The notes beneath the pieces were generated by a model, which was not told the origin of the DNA, did no database searches, and saw only the letters and a list, made by a program, of their open reading frames with translations. The position numbers and the translations under genes were made by a program. Positions 26,815-35,782 of a stretch of 64,000 nucleotides of DNA are shown here, piece after piece (within the stretch, counting starts at the first letter, position 1; each line of letters opens with the position of its first letter). Where the stretch lies: NCBI GenBank assembly GCA_041660045.1, contig JBAZXA010000010.1, forward strand, positions 1 to 64,000, written 5' to 3'. The DNA is from WM-3-3 sp041660045. Its GTDB lineage: Bacteria > Pseudomonadota > Gammaproteobacteria > Methylococcales > Methylomonadaceae.

Positions 26815-28461
26815 ATGACGAGCATATTAGGCACGGCATTATCTGGCTTGGCGGCATTCCAGCGTTCTTTGGATACCACCAGCAACAATATAGCAAACGT
26901 TGATACCGAAGGTTATAACCGTCAGCGGGTAGAGCTTACCTCAAGGGATTCAGTCTCAATCGGCAGCGGTTTCATTGGCCAAGGCGTCAATGTGGCAAAT
27001 GTTAGCCGTATCTATGACCAATTTATTTCGGGTCAAGTGCGCTCCAGTACCACCGCCTTTAACCAAGCTGATGCTTACCAAACCTTGGCGTCGCAAGTGG
27101 ATAATGTCATTGGTGACCCCACCACCGGTTTGGCGCCAATATTAACGGCTTTTTTTGATTCAGCCAATAAAGTGGCTAATAATCCAGCCTCTATACCTGC
27201 TAGACAAGTATTTTTGTCAAATGCGGATTCGGTTAGCCAACAATTTAATAATGTAGCCCATCAATTTGACACCTTAAGATCGCAAACCAATGCTAATTTG
27301 CAAGTGTCAGTTGATGACATCAATGCGGATGCCAAGGCTATAGTTGAACTCAACAAACAAATTGTCATCGCAACGGGTCAAGCGACGGGTGGCCAACAAC
27401 CGAATGATTTATTGGATAAACGTGATGCATTGCTGAATAAGCTGGCTGAGAATATTGATATTTCGGTAGTGCCCCAACAAAATGGCGCAGTCAGTGTTTT
27501 CGTAGGACAAGGCCAAACCCTGGTTTTAGGGGGGAGTAACCAAGCTTCTACCTTAAGCTTGGCGGATTCCAGCACCGATCCGCAACATAAAGAAATCCAG
27601 TTGAATAATCAAACCATTACCAGCCAAATTACTGGCGGTAAACTGGGGGGCAATTTAAGCTTCCGCGATAATGTGTTAGATCCTAGCCAATTGCAATTAG
27701 GTGTCTTGGCAACGACTTTTGCAGAGACGGTCAATAATCAGCATGCCTTGGGTTATGATTTAAGTGGTATTGCCGGGGCAAATTTATTTAGCTTAGGTTC
27801 GCAACCCATAACGGTGGTGCAAAACCCTAATTTATCGGGTGGCGGCAGTATTAGCGCCAGTTTAGATAGCACTAACCCACAAGCCTTACAAGCCAGCGAT
27901 TATCGTTTGGATTATAACGGGAGCAGTTACAGCTTAACGCGCTTAAGCGATAACCAAAACATTGCTTTACCTGGGTTTCCTGGCGCTTCGGTGTCGGTTG
28001 ACGGTTTTGTCTTACAACAAACCACAGCGCCTACTGGGGCTAGTAGTTTTTTAATTCGCCCTGCTTTTAGTGGTGCCCAAAATATCAGTGCTGCGCTTAC
28101 CGATCCCACTAAAGTGGCGGCGGCAGGTTCATCTAGCAGCGGGCCTGGCGATAATGTCAATGCTCTCAGTTTGGCTGGACTAGCCTCAGCTACGGTATTA
28201 AACGGTTCGACCACGTTTGCCAGTGGCTATGGTAATTTGGCGTCTAATGTGGGGGCTTTAACCAATGCGGCCACGATTAACCGCTCGGCCCAGAACACTT
28301 TGCTGACTCAAACCCAGCAAAGCCAAGCTTCGATTTCTGGCGTGAACTTGGATGAAGAGGCAGCTAATTTAATTAAGTTCCAAAATGCATATCAAGCGGC
28401 TGCTCAAGCAATCTCAGTGTCAAGGTCAGTTTTTGACACCTTGATTGGCGCGTTTAGATAG
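26815..28461 (+). CDS. flgK: Flagellar hook-filament junction protein FlgK (HAP1)
   Basis: This 548-aa protein starts SILGTALSGLAAFQRSLDTT, has NNIANVDTEGYNRQRVE, and ends GVNLDEEAANLIKFQNAYQA, which are the conserved terminal helices of HAP1. It links hook to filament and is secreted with help from FlgN. The central variable region is Ser/Gly-rich. Confidence 0.97.
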   Translation: MTSILGTALSGLAAFQRSLDTTSNNIANVDTEGYNRQRVELTSRDSVSIGSGFIGQGVNVANVSRIYDQFISGQVRSSTTAFNQADAYQTLASQVDNVIGDPTTGLAPILTAFFDSANKVANNPASIPARQVFLSNADSVSQQFNNVAHQFDTLRSQTNANLQVSVDDINADAKAIVELNKQIVIATGQATGGQQPNDLLDKRDALLNKLAENIDISVVPQQNGAVSVFVGQGQTLVLGGSNQASTLSLADSSTDPQHKEIQLNNQTITSQITGGKLGGNLSFRDNVLDPSQLQLGVLATTFAETVNNQHALGYDLSGIAGANLFSLGSQPITVVQNPNLSGGGSISASLDSTNPQALQASDYRLDYNGSSYSLTRLSDNQNIALPGFPGASVSVDGFVLQQTTAPTGASSFLIRPAFSGAQNISAALTDPTKVAAAGSSSSGPGDNVNALSLAGLASATVLNGSTTFASGYGNLASNVGALTNAATINRSAQNTLLTQTQQSQASISGVNLDEEAANLIKFQNAYQAAAQAISVSRSVFDTLIGAFR

Positions 28462-28469
28462 GAGGTTTT

Positions 28470-29375
28470 ATGCGTATTTCTACTGCGTTTACCCAAACCC
28501 AATCAGTTAACTCTATCGTTGACCAACAAGCCAGGCTGAATGAAACGCAGCTACAGTTATCCAGTGGCAAACAAGTTTTAAAACCTTCGGATAACCCTGC
28601 CGCGGCGGCACAAATTGTCAATTTGAACCATAGCATAGATACAACTAAACAATATCAGGACAATATTGCCGTTGCCCAAGGAAATTTGGGCTTACAAGCC
28701 ACCACCTTACAAAGTGCCAATGATGCGGTGCAAAGGCTGAGAGAATTAGCTACCCAAGCACTGAATGACAGTAATAATGCCAATGATAGAAAAGCCATTG
28801 CCAATGAAGTGGATCAACTCAATTCCCAATTAATCGGCTTAGCCAATACGCGTAACGCTAGTGGTGATTATCTGTTTTCAGGTTTTCTTACCAGCACGCC
28901 GGCTTTTGCCTCAACAGGGAATGCTTCAGCGCCGTTTTATAGTTACAACGGTGATAGTAACCAACGCTTAGTTCAAATCGGTGAATCACGCTTTATCACC
29001 GACAGTGATCCCGGCTCAAACGTTTTTGGGCCGAGCAGCGCTGGGGGTACGGATAGTTTGTTTGATGTGGTAAAAAGTTTTTCTGATGATTTAAAAGCAA
29101 ATACGCCTAAGACTAGCATATTGGACCAGCTGAGCAGCGCATTGGATAAGATTTCTAATGTGCAATCGTCCAATGGTGCGCGTTTGAATGCGTTAGACCG
29201 CCAGCAAACAGCCAATGCCGATTATCTGTTGAGTACACAAACGGTGTTGTCGAACACGCAAGACTTGGATTACGCTCAGGCTATCAGTAAGTACAACTTA
29301 CAGACAACGACTTTGCAAGCAGCACAGCAGGCATTTACAAAAGTACAGCAATTAAGCCTGTTCAGCTTTTTATAA
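28470..29375 (+). CDS. flgL: Flagellar hook-filament junction protein FlgL (HAP3)
   Basis: This 301-aa flagellin-like protein begins MRISTAFTQTQSVNSIVDQQ, has the motif QLQLSSGKQVLKPSDNPAAA, and ends in a helical region (YAQAISKYNLQTTTLQAAQQ). It is the final gene of the rod-hook operon, 8 bp after flgK, and is followed by a strong terminator. No flagellin gene lies in the window. Confidence 0.97.
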   Translation: MRISTAFTQTQSVNSIVDQQARLNETQLQLSSGKQVLKPSDNPAAAAQIVNLNHSIDTTKQYQDNIAVAQGNLGLQATTLQSANDAVQRLRELATQALNDSNNANDRKAIANEVDQLNSQLIGLANTRNASGDYLFSGFLTSTPAFASTGNASAPFYSYNGDSNQRLVQIGESRFITDSDPGSNVFGPSSAGGTDSLFDVVKSFSDDLKANTPKTSILDQLSSALDKISNVQSSNGARLNALDRQQTANADYLLSTQTVLSNTQDLDYAQAISKYNLQTTTLQAAQQAFTKVQQLSLFSFL

Positions 29376-29394
29376 GTATGACACGGCCATAAAA

Positions 29395-29428
29395 AAAGGC
29401 GGCTACTGATAATCAGGCCGCCTTTCTT
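29395..29428 (+). terminator. Rho-independent terminator after flgL
   Basis: A 9-bp perfect stem AAAGGCGGC/GCCGCCTTT (29395-29403/29417-29425) with a 13-base loop is flanked by A-rich and T-rich runs, so it can work in both directions: for the flg operon rightward, and for the small gene at 29454 leftward. Confidence 0.85.
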
Positions 29429-29453
29429 ATCAACTAAGCCCAAGCTTTATGGT

Positions 29454-29714
29454 TTAAGGGTAGATCACTTTAGGTTCAAAGCTTGCAGCAGGGTATTTTG
29501 GATCAAAAGGTGTTTTCTTTGAAGCGGCAGCTACGGTTGTTGCAGCTTCGCTTTTTTTGGCTTTAGGGGCTGAGCTGACAGCTTCTTTGTCGATATAAAT
29601 GACTTTAGGCTGGAAATTTGCTGCGGGATATTTGTTGTCTGTAGTTGCTAAGGCCATAGATGAACTCACTAAAAGCCCTGCTACGACTAAACTTGAAATA
29701 ATTGTTTTTTGCAT
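29454..29714 (-). CDS. Small secreted protein with a duplicated KYPAA-x-F-x-PKVIY motif
   Basis: This 86-aa protein has a clear signal peptide (MQKTIISSLVVAGLLVSSSM, cleavage near ALA-T). The mature part of about 62 residues carries two copies of one motif: KYPAANFQPKVIYIDKEA near residue 29 and KYPAASFEPKVIYP at the very C-terminus, separated by an Ala/Lys-rich linker. The start at 29714 is supported by GAGGA 9 bp upstream. I do not recognise a family and cannot assign a function; a periplasmic or surface role is likely from the signal peptide. It is transcribed alone, convergent with flgL. Confidence 0.75.
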   Translation of the reverse strand: MQKTIISSLVVAGLLVSSSMALATTDNKYPAANFQPKVIYIDKEAVSSAPKAKKSEAATTVAAASKKTPFDPKYPAASFEPKVIYP

Positions 29715-29843
29715 ATTTAAAATTCCTCTTTGTAGTTTTAATGACCAGTAAAATAGCCTTTGCATAGCATAATGTTCCAAAGTATCTGGCATTTTGGCGT
29801 GTTGCGCAACTGTTTTGTACGTGGTTTTTCGTCGGTAAAAGAA

Positions 29844-30593
29844 TTATAAAAGTTGTTTTATGGCCGGATGCTGATGCAGTAATTCTTGGCGGAAGTCTTC
29901 TATTGCGGCCTCATCAGCGCGTGCGTCGCGCGGAATAGTGACTTTTAAGTCGCTAACAATTTGCATAGGCGAGGCCGACAAAAACACTAGCCTGTCCGCC
30001 AAAGTGATAGCCTCACGCAAGTCATGGGTCACAAACAAAACAGTGTGCGGACGTTGTTGCCATAAACCTAAAAGCAATTCGCGGACTTGTCTTGCGGTGG
30101 GGGCATCCAAGGAAACAAATGGCTCATCCATTAATAACAACACTGGGTTAATTGAGAACGCACGGGTAATGGCTACCCGCCGGCTCATGCCTAAAGACAA
30201 TTGTTCTGGATAGAAATGCTGGTATTCACTTAGCTGCATAGCGGCTAAAAGTTTGTCTATATTTTCTGGCTTGGCGGCGCCATCTTGTACCAATTCTATA
30301 TTTTGCCGGACACTACGCCAGGGCAGTAAACGCGGGTTTTGGAAGACATAACCTATGCTGCTGAGCTGGTTTTCTTGGCCGCTTGTTATAGCGCCTTCAT
30401 AGTGCGTATCTAAGTGGGCAATGATATTTAACAACGTGGTTTTACCACAACCGGAGGGGCCAACCAGGCAGACAAATTCGCCAGCTTCTAAGTTTAACTT
30501 AAAGTTGCTGATGATAGGCCTAGCCAGGTTAGCGCCACTGCCGGCATAAGCTTTGTTTTTAATATCAATGGAAACCGCTGTCATCGACGCCAC
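29844..30593 (-). CDS. ABC transporter ATP-binding protein, NitT/TauT (SsuB/TauB) type
   Basis: This 249-aa ATPase has Walker A (LVGPSGCGKTTLLNI, about residues 43-57), Q-loop (YVFQNPRLLPWRS), signature LSLGMSRR, Walker B (VLLLMDEPFVSLD) and H-loop (VLFVTHD). The signature reads LSLGM rather than LSGGM, a usual variant for this subfamily. The PRLLPW motif is typical of nitrate/sulfonate/taurine importers. It overlaps the permease gene by 13 bp. The substrate is unknown. Confidence 0.93.
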   Translation of the reverse strand: MASMTAVSIDIKNKAYAGSGANLARPIISNFKLNLEAGEFVCLVGPSGCGKTTLLNIIAHLDTHYEGAITSGQENQLSSIGYVFQNPRLLPWRSVRQNIELVQDGAAKPENIDKLLAAMQLSEYQHFYPEQLSLGMSRRVAITRAFSINPVLLLMDEPFVSLDAPTARQVRELLLGLWQQRPHTVLFVTHDLREAITLADRLVFLSASPMQIVSDLKVTIPRDARADEAAIEDFRQELLHQHPAIKQLL

Positions 30594-31318
30594 ATTTGTG
30601 ATTGTTTATCTAAAGGCTTTAAAATGAGCCATTCTATAAGTTGTATCACAGCAATAAATGCCATGCTATACGCCAAAATACCGGCAACATCAAACAGCTG
30701 AAAAAACAAATGTAACTGGTAACCCATGCCATTACTACGGCCTAATAGTTCAACGACCAAGATAATTTTCCAAATTAAAGCCAAACCCGAGCGGGTAGCT
30801 GCCATCATGAATGGATGTAATTGCGGCCAGATAACATGGATTAAAGTTTTAGTTTTGCTAAAACGGTAGCATTGTGCCATCTCCAGTAAATCTTGATCCA
30901 AGGCACGGGTGCCTTCGCGGATGGTGACTATAACATTAGGCAATTTATTGATTACAACTGCCAAAATAGCGGCCGATTCGACCAAGCCAAACCAGATGTA
31001 ACACAAAATAATGGTGACGATGGCGGGTATATTTAAAAAAATGACTAGCCAGTTATCAAAAAAAGCATTTAGTTTTTTATGGCGACCTAATACGATACCT
31101 GCGGCGCAACCTAATAGCATGGCAAGGCTAAAACTCACGACTAGCCGGAGCAAGGTAACGCCTAAATGATAGGGTAGCCGGCCCGATATAGTTTCTTGCC
31201 AAAACACTAAGGCTACGGTGTGTGGTGTCGGTAAGCTGTTACTGTGTACATACCAGGATAATACTTGCCAAAGCAGTAAAAAAACCAGCACCGACAAGCT
31301 GGCTAAGCGCGTTTGCAT
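30581..31318 (-). CDS. ABC transporter permease, NitT/TauT (SsuC) type
   Basis: This 245-aa membrane protein has about six predicted helices, beginning LASLSVLVFLLLWQVLSWYV, and the permease EAA-type loop (GTRALDQDLLEMAQCYRFSK). It pairs with the ATPase and substrate-binding protein encoded on either side. The ATG at 31318, 14 bp after the upstream stop, is preferred; an earlier in-frame start at 31375 would overlap the previous gene by 44 bp. Confidence 0.9.
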   Translation of the reverse strand: MQTRLASLSVLVFLLLWQVLSWYVHSNSLPTPHTVALVFWQETISGRLPYHLGVTLLRLVVSFSLAMLLGCAAGIVLGRHKKLNAFFDNWLVIFLNIPAIVTIILCYIWFGLVESAAILAVVINKLPNVIVTIREGTRALDQDLLEMAQCYRFSKTKTLIHVIWPQLHPFMMAATRSGLALIWKIILVVELLGRSNGMGYQLHLFFQLFDVAGILAYSMAFIAVIQLIEWLILKPLDKQSQMWRR

Positions 31319-31331
31319 GTTAGGCAATGGC

Positions 31332-32297
31332 TTACTCGTTAGCCCAAAATGTGCCTGCCGGGAGATGTTCTGCATCGCCGGTTAATTGGTGATGGCTGTA
31401 TTGAAAAAGTAGCTGATATAGTTGTTCAGCGGCTAAACGCTCGTTTTCCCCCCAGTTTTCAATCCGGCCGGCGCAATAGTTTTGTCTTAATACGGCTTGG
31501 TTTTCTGCCGTGTTTTCTTGGCTTACGGGCACAATTTTTTGCCAAACGGCCAAGTCTGTACAAAGCCGATTTTTAGCCTGTTTGGTGGCGTTAAAAAATT
31601 GCACTAGGGCGGCCTTGTTGGCGTTGGCCCAATCTTCGCGAAAGACATAACCTAAGGTGGCTAAGTTGGCATTGATACCTAAGTCTTGCATGAGGTTTTT
31701 ACCATCTAGAATTTTAGTGTAACCTTCAGCCTCCAAGCGCGCGGCAAAGTTCCAATAGGTTAAAACAGCGTCCAAACCATTTTGTTTAAGCTGTTGGTTG
31801 AGCAACGGTGGCGCGCCAAAAACTTTGCTGACGCTAGAATTTAAATCGAGGTTTTGCTTGGCGCCTAAAGCGAGTAATAACAGCCAATTTTTATCAAGCT
31901 CACCACCGGCAATGCCTAAACGTTTGCCTTTTAAATCCTGGATGGATTTAATGCCGCTGCCAGTGCCAACAATCAACGCACCTGCGCTGGTGGAATAGGG
32001 GTAAAAACTCAGTTTAATGCCCGTGCTGCGCTGTCTAGCGACCCAAATCCAATCCGACACGATAACATCAACAGCTGCTGATTGTAGGGCAATTTTACCC
32101 GCTTCAGGATTCGCTAAACGTTGAATGTCAAGTTTAAAGCCAGTATTTTCGGTGTCACTATCTTCCCGTAAGGCGGTTAATTCCCAATCTAAGGTACCAA
32201 AGGCCAGGACACCAATTTTGATCGGTGTTTTTTCTGCTGCGCTGGCCAAGCTGGCCAACAATAAAATAATGCCAAAGAAAAAAATCCTGAATACCAT
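31332..32297 (-). CDS. ABC transporter periplasmic substrate-binding protein, SsuA/NMT1-like
   Basis: This 321-aa protein has a signal peptide (MVFRIFFFGIILLLASLASA) and an NMT1/SsuA-like fold, with KIGVLAFGTLDWELTAL, then AVDVIVSDWIWVARQR and GSGIKSIQDLKGKRLGIAGG. First gene of a three-gene import operon. Homologues bind sulfonates, nitrate or pyrimidine precursors, but no ligand can be read from the sequence, and the neighbours (moaA on the other strand) give no clear hint. Confidence 0.9.
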   Translation of the reverse strand: MVFRIFFFGIILLLASLASAAEKTPIKIGVLAFGTLDWELTALREDSDTENTGFKLDIQRLANPEAGKIALQSAAVDVIVSDWIWVARQRSTGIKLSFYPYSTSAGALIVGTGSGIKSIQDLKGKRLGIAGGELDKNWLLLLALGAKQNLDLNSSVSKVFGAPPLLNQQLKQNGLDAVLTYWNFAARLEAEGYTKILDGKNLMQDLGINANLATLGYVFREDWANANKAALVQFFNATKQAKNRLCTDLAVWQKIVPVSQENTAENQAVLRQNYCAGRIENWGENERLAAEQLYQLLFQYSHHQLTGDAEHLPAGTFWANE

Positions 32298-32340
32298 GCA
32301 ATTAAACCTACTGGGTGGCGTCTAAAAGACTATATTTTAG

Positions 32341-32370
32341 CCATAGCTCGCGTTCAATGCGAGTTTATGG
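32341..32370. promoter_or_regulatory. Hairpin in the divergent moaA / ABC-transporter promoter region
   Basis: CCATA-CTCGC (32341-32351) can pair with GCGAG-TATGG (32359-32370), with small bulges and a 7-base loop. It lies between the divergent start codons, ahead of a TTAAAAT box near 32391 that may be the moaA -10. It is too short to be a molybdenum-cofactor riboswitch. It could be an operator or leader hairpin. Confidence 0.35.
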
Positions 32371-32422
32371 AAAGCTTATGTTAAAATCTAAAACTTTTTA
32401 TTTATCCGGTGATTAAACCATT

Positions 32423-33421
32423 ATGACCCAGGCTGTACAACTGATTGATCGTTTCGGCAGAAAAGTAGATTATTTAAGGATATCAATTACAGACCGTTGC
32501 GATTTTCGCTGCGTGTATTGTATGTCTGAAGAGATGACCTTTTTACCGCGTGCGCAAATCTTAAGCTTGGAAGAAATTTATACACTCGCATTGGCGTTTT
32601 CTGAGCTGGGCGTAAAAAAAATAAGGATCACGGGTGGTGAACCTTTGGTTAGGAAAGGCGTCTTGGAATTGCTGCAAAGCCTAGGTCAAATCAGTGGTTT
32701 ACAAGAGCTGGTGATGACGACTAATGGTTCGCATTTAGGCGCCATGGCAACGGCCATTAAAGCCGCAGGGGTAAAGCGCTTAAATATTAGCTTGGATACT
32801 TTAGACCCAGAAAAATTCAAAGCTATTACCCGTACTGGTGATCTAAAGCAAGTTTTAAACGGCATCCAAGCCGCTAAAGCAGCTGGTTTTGGGCGCATTA
32901 AACTTAATGCAGTGATCCTAAAAAACCGCAATCATGAGGAAGTCACAAGGTTGGTGCAGTTTGCCGTGGATAATGCCCTAGACATTAGTTTTATTGAGGA
33001 AATGCCGCTTGGTATTGTTGACCAGCATAACCGTTCCGAAGCTTATTATGCGAGTGATTTAATCAAAGCTGATTTAGCGCGTCAGTTTTCCTTATTGGCT
33101 ACTTTAGAAAAAACCGCAGGGCCATCAACTTATTATCAAGTCGTCGGTAGCCAAACTCAGGTAGGTTTTATTTCACCCCATAGTGCCAATTTTTGTAGTA
33201 CTTGCAATCGGGTGCGGTTGACGGTTGAAGGCCGCTTATTATTGTGTTTGGGTAACGAGCATTCGGTTGATTTAAAAACAGTTATGCGAGAAAACCCAGG
33301 CGATAGTTTAGCTTTAAAACAGGCTATTTTAGAGGCTATGTTAATTAAGCCTGAAAAACATGAATTTAACATCCACGAACAGCCTGTGATTTTTAGGCAT
33401 ATGAGCGTCACTGGCGGTTAA
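32423..33421 (+). CDS. moaA: GTP 3',8-cyclase MoaA (molybdenum cofactor biosynthesis)
   Basis: This 332-aa radical SAM enzyme carries the N-terminal cluster motif C26-x3-C30-x2-C33 (TDRCDFRCVYC), GGEPLVR, and the second cluster cysteines C258, C261 and C275 (FCSTCNRVRL..LLLC). The C-terminal GG tail (MSVTGG) needed for activity is present. It converts GTP to 3',8-cyclo-GTP in the first step of Moco synthesis. No other moa gene is adjacent. Confidence 0.97.
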   Translation: MTQAVQLIDRFGRKVDYLRISITDRCDFRCVYCMSEEMTFLPRAQILSLEEIYTLALAFSELGVKKIRITGGEPLVRKGVLELLQSLGQISGLQELVMTTNGSHLGAMATAIKAAGVKRLNISLDTLDPEKFKAITRTGDLKQVLNGIQAAKAAGFGRIKLNAVILKNRNHEEVTRLVQFAVDNALDISFIEEMPLGIVDQHNRSEAYYASDLIKADLARQFSLLATLEKTAGPSTYYQVVGSQTQVGFISPHSANFCSTCNRVRLTVEGRLLLCLGNEHSVDLKTVMRENPGDSLALKQAILEAMLIKPEKHEFNIHEQPVIFRHMSVTGG

Positions 33422-33449
33422 GCAAAACCTTGTCAATATTATCAAAGCG

Positions 33450-34127
33450 ATGAGCGAGCTGAGTGATGACCAAATCCTTGTATCTTGGCAAAAAAATGCC
33501 CTGCCTTGGACGCAAGTGATTAGGCAAAGGCAAATTGAAAGCCGCCGTTTAGTAACCGATCAAGCCATCATCGATGTGGTTTTAAAACGCACACCGCGTT
33601 CTGTTTTGGACTTGGGTTGTGGTGAAGGTTGGCTGGCGCGGCAATTAGCCGCCCATCAAATCTCGGTGCTAGGTGTTGATGCTGTGCCAGCTTTAATTGA
33701 GCAGGCAAAAAGTGCTGGAGGCGGTGAATTTAGTTGCCTAACTTATGAGGAGTTAGCCGCAGGTAAGCTTAAAGTGACGGTAGATGCAATAGTGTGTAAT
33801 TTTTCTTTGTTGGGTGAGCAAGCTGTCGAAGGCGTTTTTAAAGCCGCGCCTGCCTTGTTGGCCGAGCCAGGGGTATTAATAGTGCAAAGCTTACATCCAC
33901 TCATGGCAAGTGCTAATCAGCCTTACCGAACAGGCTGGCGGGCAGGTTCTTGGGAGGGTATTAACGGAGATTTTTCTGATCCTGCACCTTGGTATTTTAG
34001 GACCTTGGCTAGCTGGTTGGCGTTATATGCCGAACATGGCTTTAAGCTTTGTGAAATTATCGAACCATTGCATCCTGCTACGCAGCAACCGGCTTCAATG
34101 CTGTTCGTAGGCGAGTTAGGCCATTAA
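33450..34127 (+). CDS. Class I SAM-dependent methyltransferase
   Basis: This 225-aa protein has the SAM-binding motif I VLDLGCGEGWLARQL (about residues 49-63), an acidic residue at the end of strand 2 (VLGVDAVPALI) and a motif near DAIVCNFSLLG. The N-terminus (WQKNALPWTQVIRQRQIESR) is shared by a family of small bacterial methyltransferases of unknown substrate. It starts 28 bp after moaA and may be co-transcribed, without implying a Moco role. Confidence 0.85.
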   Translation: MSELSDDQILVSWQKNALPWTQVIRQRQIESRRLVTDQAIIDVVLKRTPRSVLDLGCGEGWLARQLAAHQISVLGVDAVPALIEQAKSAGGGEFSCLTYEELAAGKLKVTVDAIVCNFSLLGEQAVEGVFKAAPALLAEPGVLIVQSLHPLMASANQPYRTGWRAGSWEGINGDFSDPAPWYFRTLASWLALYAEHGFKLCEIIEPLHPATQQPASMLFVGELGH

Positions 34128-34142
34128 CTTTAGTTAATGGCC
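34119..34142. terminator. Hairpin between convergent genes (possible terminator)
   Basis: A perfect 10-bp stem GGCCATTAAC/GTTAATGGCC with a 4-base loop overlaps the stop of the methyltransferase gene. There is no following T-run, so intrinsic termination would be weak. The symmetrical position between convergent genes suggests it limits read-through both ways. Confidence 0.5.
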
Positions 34143-34156
34143 AGTGATTTATAGGC

Positions 34157-35098
34157 TTATGAATTCAACGCGTTAAAAAAGCTACAGGTGGGTGCCTTAG
34201 CCAACTGATCGAAGTAGATAAAACAGTCGTTAAACCACTTAATAAAGCGGTCGGCATGTTCGGCTGTACCGATAGGATATTGGCGCATTTTCCAGCGGTT
34301 TTTTGCGGAATTATTGTAATAAATGCCACCAGCATTATAGGCGCAAGCAACTTTGGGTGGGTCAAAATGGGTAAGTTTCCATTGGCTGGCGATATAAGCG
34401 CTGCCGGCATGTATAGAATTGTCTGGCTCTAGCAGCCATGCTTGATTAATATCGTCCTGATTTAAAGCAGCACGCGCGGTAGAAATTAAGGTTTGCATTA
34501 AACCCGGTGAAACTTTATTGGGTGTACGGACTTCATCTATAAAACCAGGTTCTTTGCGTAGTGCTTTCGGGTTACCGGATGATTCTGTGCAAATAGTGGC
34601 AATCAGTAATTCAACAGGGACCTTAAATTTGTTGGCGTAGGTGGTGAGTGGTTCCTCGAATTTTTCCCAAACCGTGGCGACAGTTTTCGGTTCGCCACCT
34701 GATCCCAGCGGACTGTTATCTTGCCCTAACAACAAACCTTTTGCGCTCAATTGCCAATAAATGCCGTCATCATAAGCGGCATGCCGGATTTTTAAGAGGT
34801 TTAGCAATTCCAGGTTGATAAAATCATTATCCGCATCGTTAGCGGCTAGGCGTAAGCGGCTGGGTACGCTATCGTCCTGAAATAAGCTCGACCAGGTTAA
34901 TGGCCCGACTATGCCATCGCAATCTAAGTGATGGCCTTTTTGAAATTCGACTACAGCAGCCGAAGTCCTTGCGCCAAACAAACCATCAGGTTGGCCAATA
35001 CTATTCATTTGCAAGGCTTTCAGGCGTAACTGTACTTCTAGTACATCATGGCCACGTAGCATGGGTAATTGAAATTTAAGTAGGCGGCTAAAAGACAT
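34157..35098 (-). CDS. Peptidoglycan-binding lytic transglycosylase (endolysin-like, no signal peptide)
   Basis: This 313-aa protein has an N-terminal PG_binding_1 domain (residues about 12-73: LRGHDVLEVQLRLKAL, then DGLFGARTSAAVVEFQKGHH) and a C-terminal SLT goose-lysozyme-like domain with the catalytic glutamate in ICTESSGNP (E172), GLMQ (199-202) and AYNAGG (253-258). No signal peptide or membrane segment is seen, unlike housekeeping transglycosylases, so export would need a holin or a dedicated secretion route. It is the third gene of a tight operon with a lipoprotein and a multi-pass membrane protein. Confidence 0.88.
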   Translation of the reverse strand: MSFSRLLKFQLPMLRGHDVLEVQLRLKALQMNSIGQPDGLFGARTSAAVVEFQKGHHLDCDGIVGPLTWSSLFQDDSVPSRLRLAANDADNDFINLELLNLLKIRHAAYDDGIYWQLSAKGLLLGQDNSPLGSGGEPKTVATVWEKFEEPLTTYANKFKVPVELLIATICTESSGNPKALRKEPGFIDEVRTPNKVSPGLMQTLISTARAALNQDDINQAWLLEPDNSIHAGSAYIASQWKLTHFDPPKVACAYNAGGIYYNNSAKNRWKMRQYPIGTAEHADRFIKWFNDCFIYFDQLAKAPTCSFFNALNS

Positions 35099-35107
35099 AG
35101 TAAGCTC

Positions 35108-35782
35108 CTAAGGGTAACAGCCAGGGACTAATGATTTAATCCCGGTGATGTCGTCTAGCAAGCGTTTATGGTTCTCGGCGTAAGCGCTGTGGGCGGCTTC
35201 TTGGGTGGCCAAGGCTTGCTTGTGTTGCAACTGCCGTAGAGCTGGGCAAGTGTCAGGGCCAAACGGTTGCAAGCGGATAGCCGCAAGTTCAGCATTATAG
35301 AGAAAGAAACTAGCGGCAGATTGCAAGGTTTCAGCTTTTTGGCTGAAACCTTGTGCGCAATCCAGCAGCTTTTGGTTATAGGTGGCTGCGTTGGCGTTAT
35401 TGTTTTGTTCACTCCGTAATAAGCGTAAGGACTCACACCAGTTTTCATAATATTGTTCGGGTTTACCGACGATAGGCGCTATGCTTTTCCAATCTGGTAT
35501 ATGCTGAATACCGAGCTGTAGTTGTTCTGCTGCGCATTGATAGTTTTTAAGTTTTTCTGTAGTTTGCTTGGCTAAGCGATAACAGGCATCGCCTTTTAGC
35601 AAATGCATTTGCTGGCAAGCGTCATCTTCATCGTCGCAATCGACTTTGGCATCGGCAATAGTTTGCCATTCGCTATGGTTGGCGGCCTCTTTTAAAGTTT
35701 GCAATTGCCGGGTGCTTGCGCAAGCAGTTAACATGGCAATGAGGGTGAAAAGCGGTAACATTATTTTAAACTTAGCAGTCAT
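35108..35782 (-). CDS. Lipoprotein of unknown function
   Basis: This 224-aa protein has a lipoprotein signal (LPLFTLIAMLTAC, Cys at about residue 21). The mature part contains many cysteines for a periplasmic protein (CDDEDDACQQM, DACYRLA, NYQCAAEQL, DTCPALRQL, VPGCYP) and is predicted helical with repeat-like spacing, possibly Sel1/TPR-related. I do not recognise a family. It overlaps the upstream membrane-protein gene by 4 bp (ATGA) and is 9 bp from the hydrolase gene, so all three are co-translated. Confidence 0.75.
   Translation of the reverse strand: MTAKFKIMLPLFTLIAMLTACASTRQLQTLKEAANHSEWQTIADAKVDCDDEDDACQQMHLLKGDACYRLAKQTTEKLKNYQCAAEQLQLGIQHIPDWKSIAPIVGKPEQYYENWCESLRLLRSEQNNNANAATYNQKLLDCAQGFSQKAETLQSAASFFLYNAELAAIRLQPFGPDTCPALRQLQHKQALATQEAAHSAYAENHKRLLDDITGIKSLVPGCYP

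Noticed and set aside
32341..32370. Molybdenum-cofactor riboswitch upstream of moaA
   Set aside because: The only structure is a short hairpin; the multi-helix Moco riboswitch core is not present in the 125-bp region.
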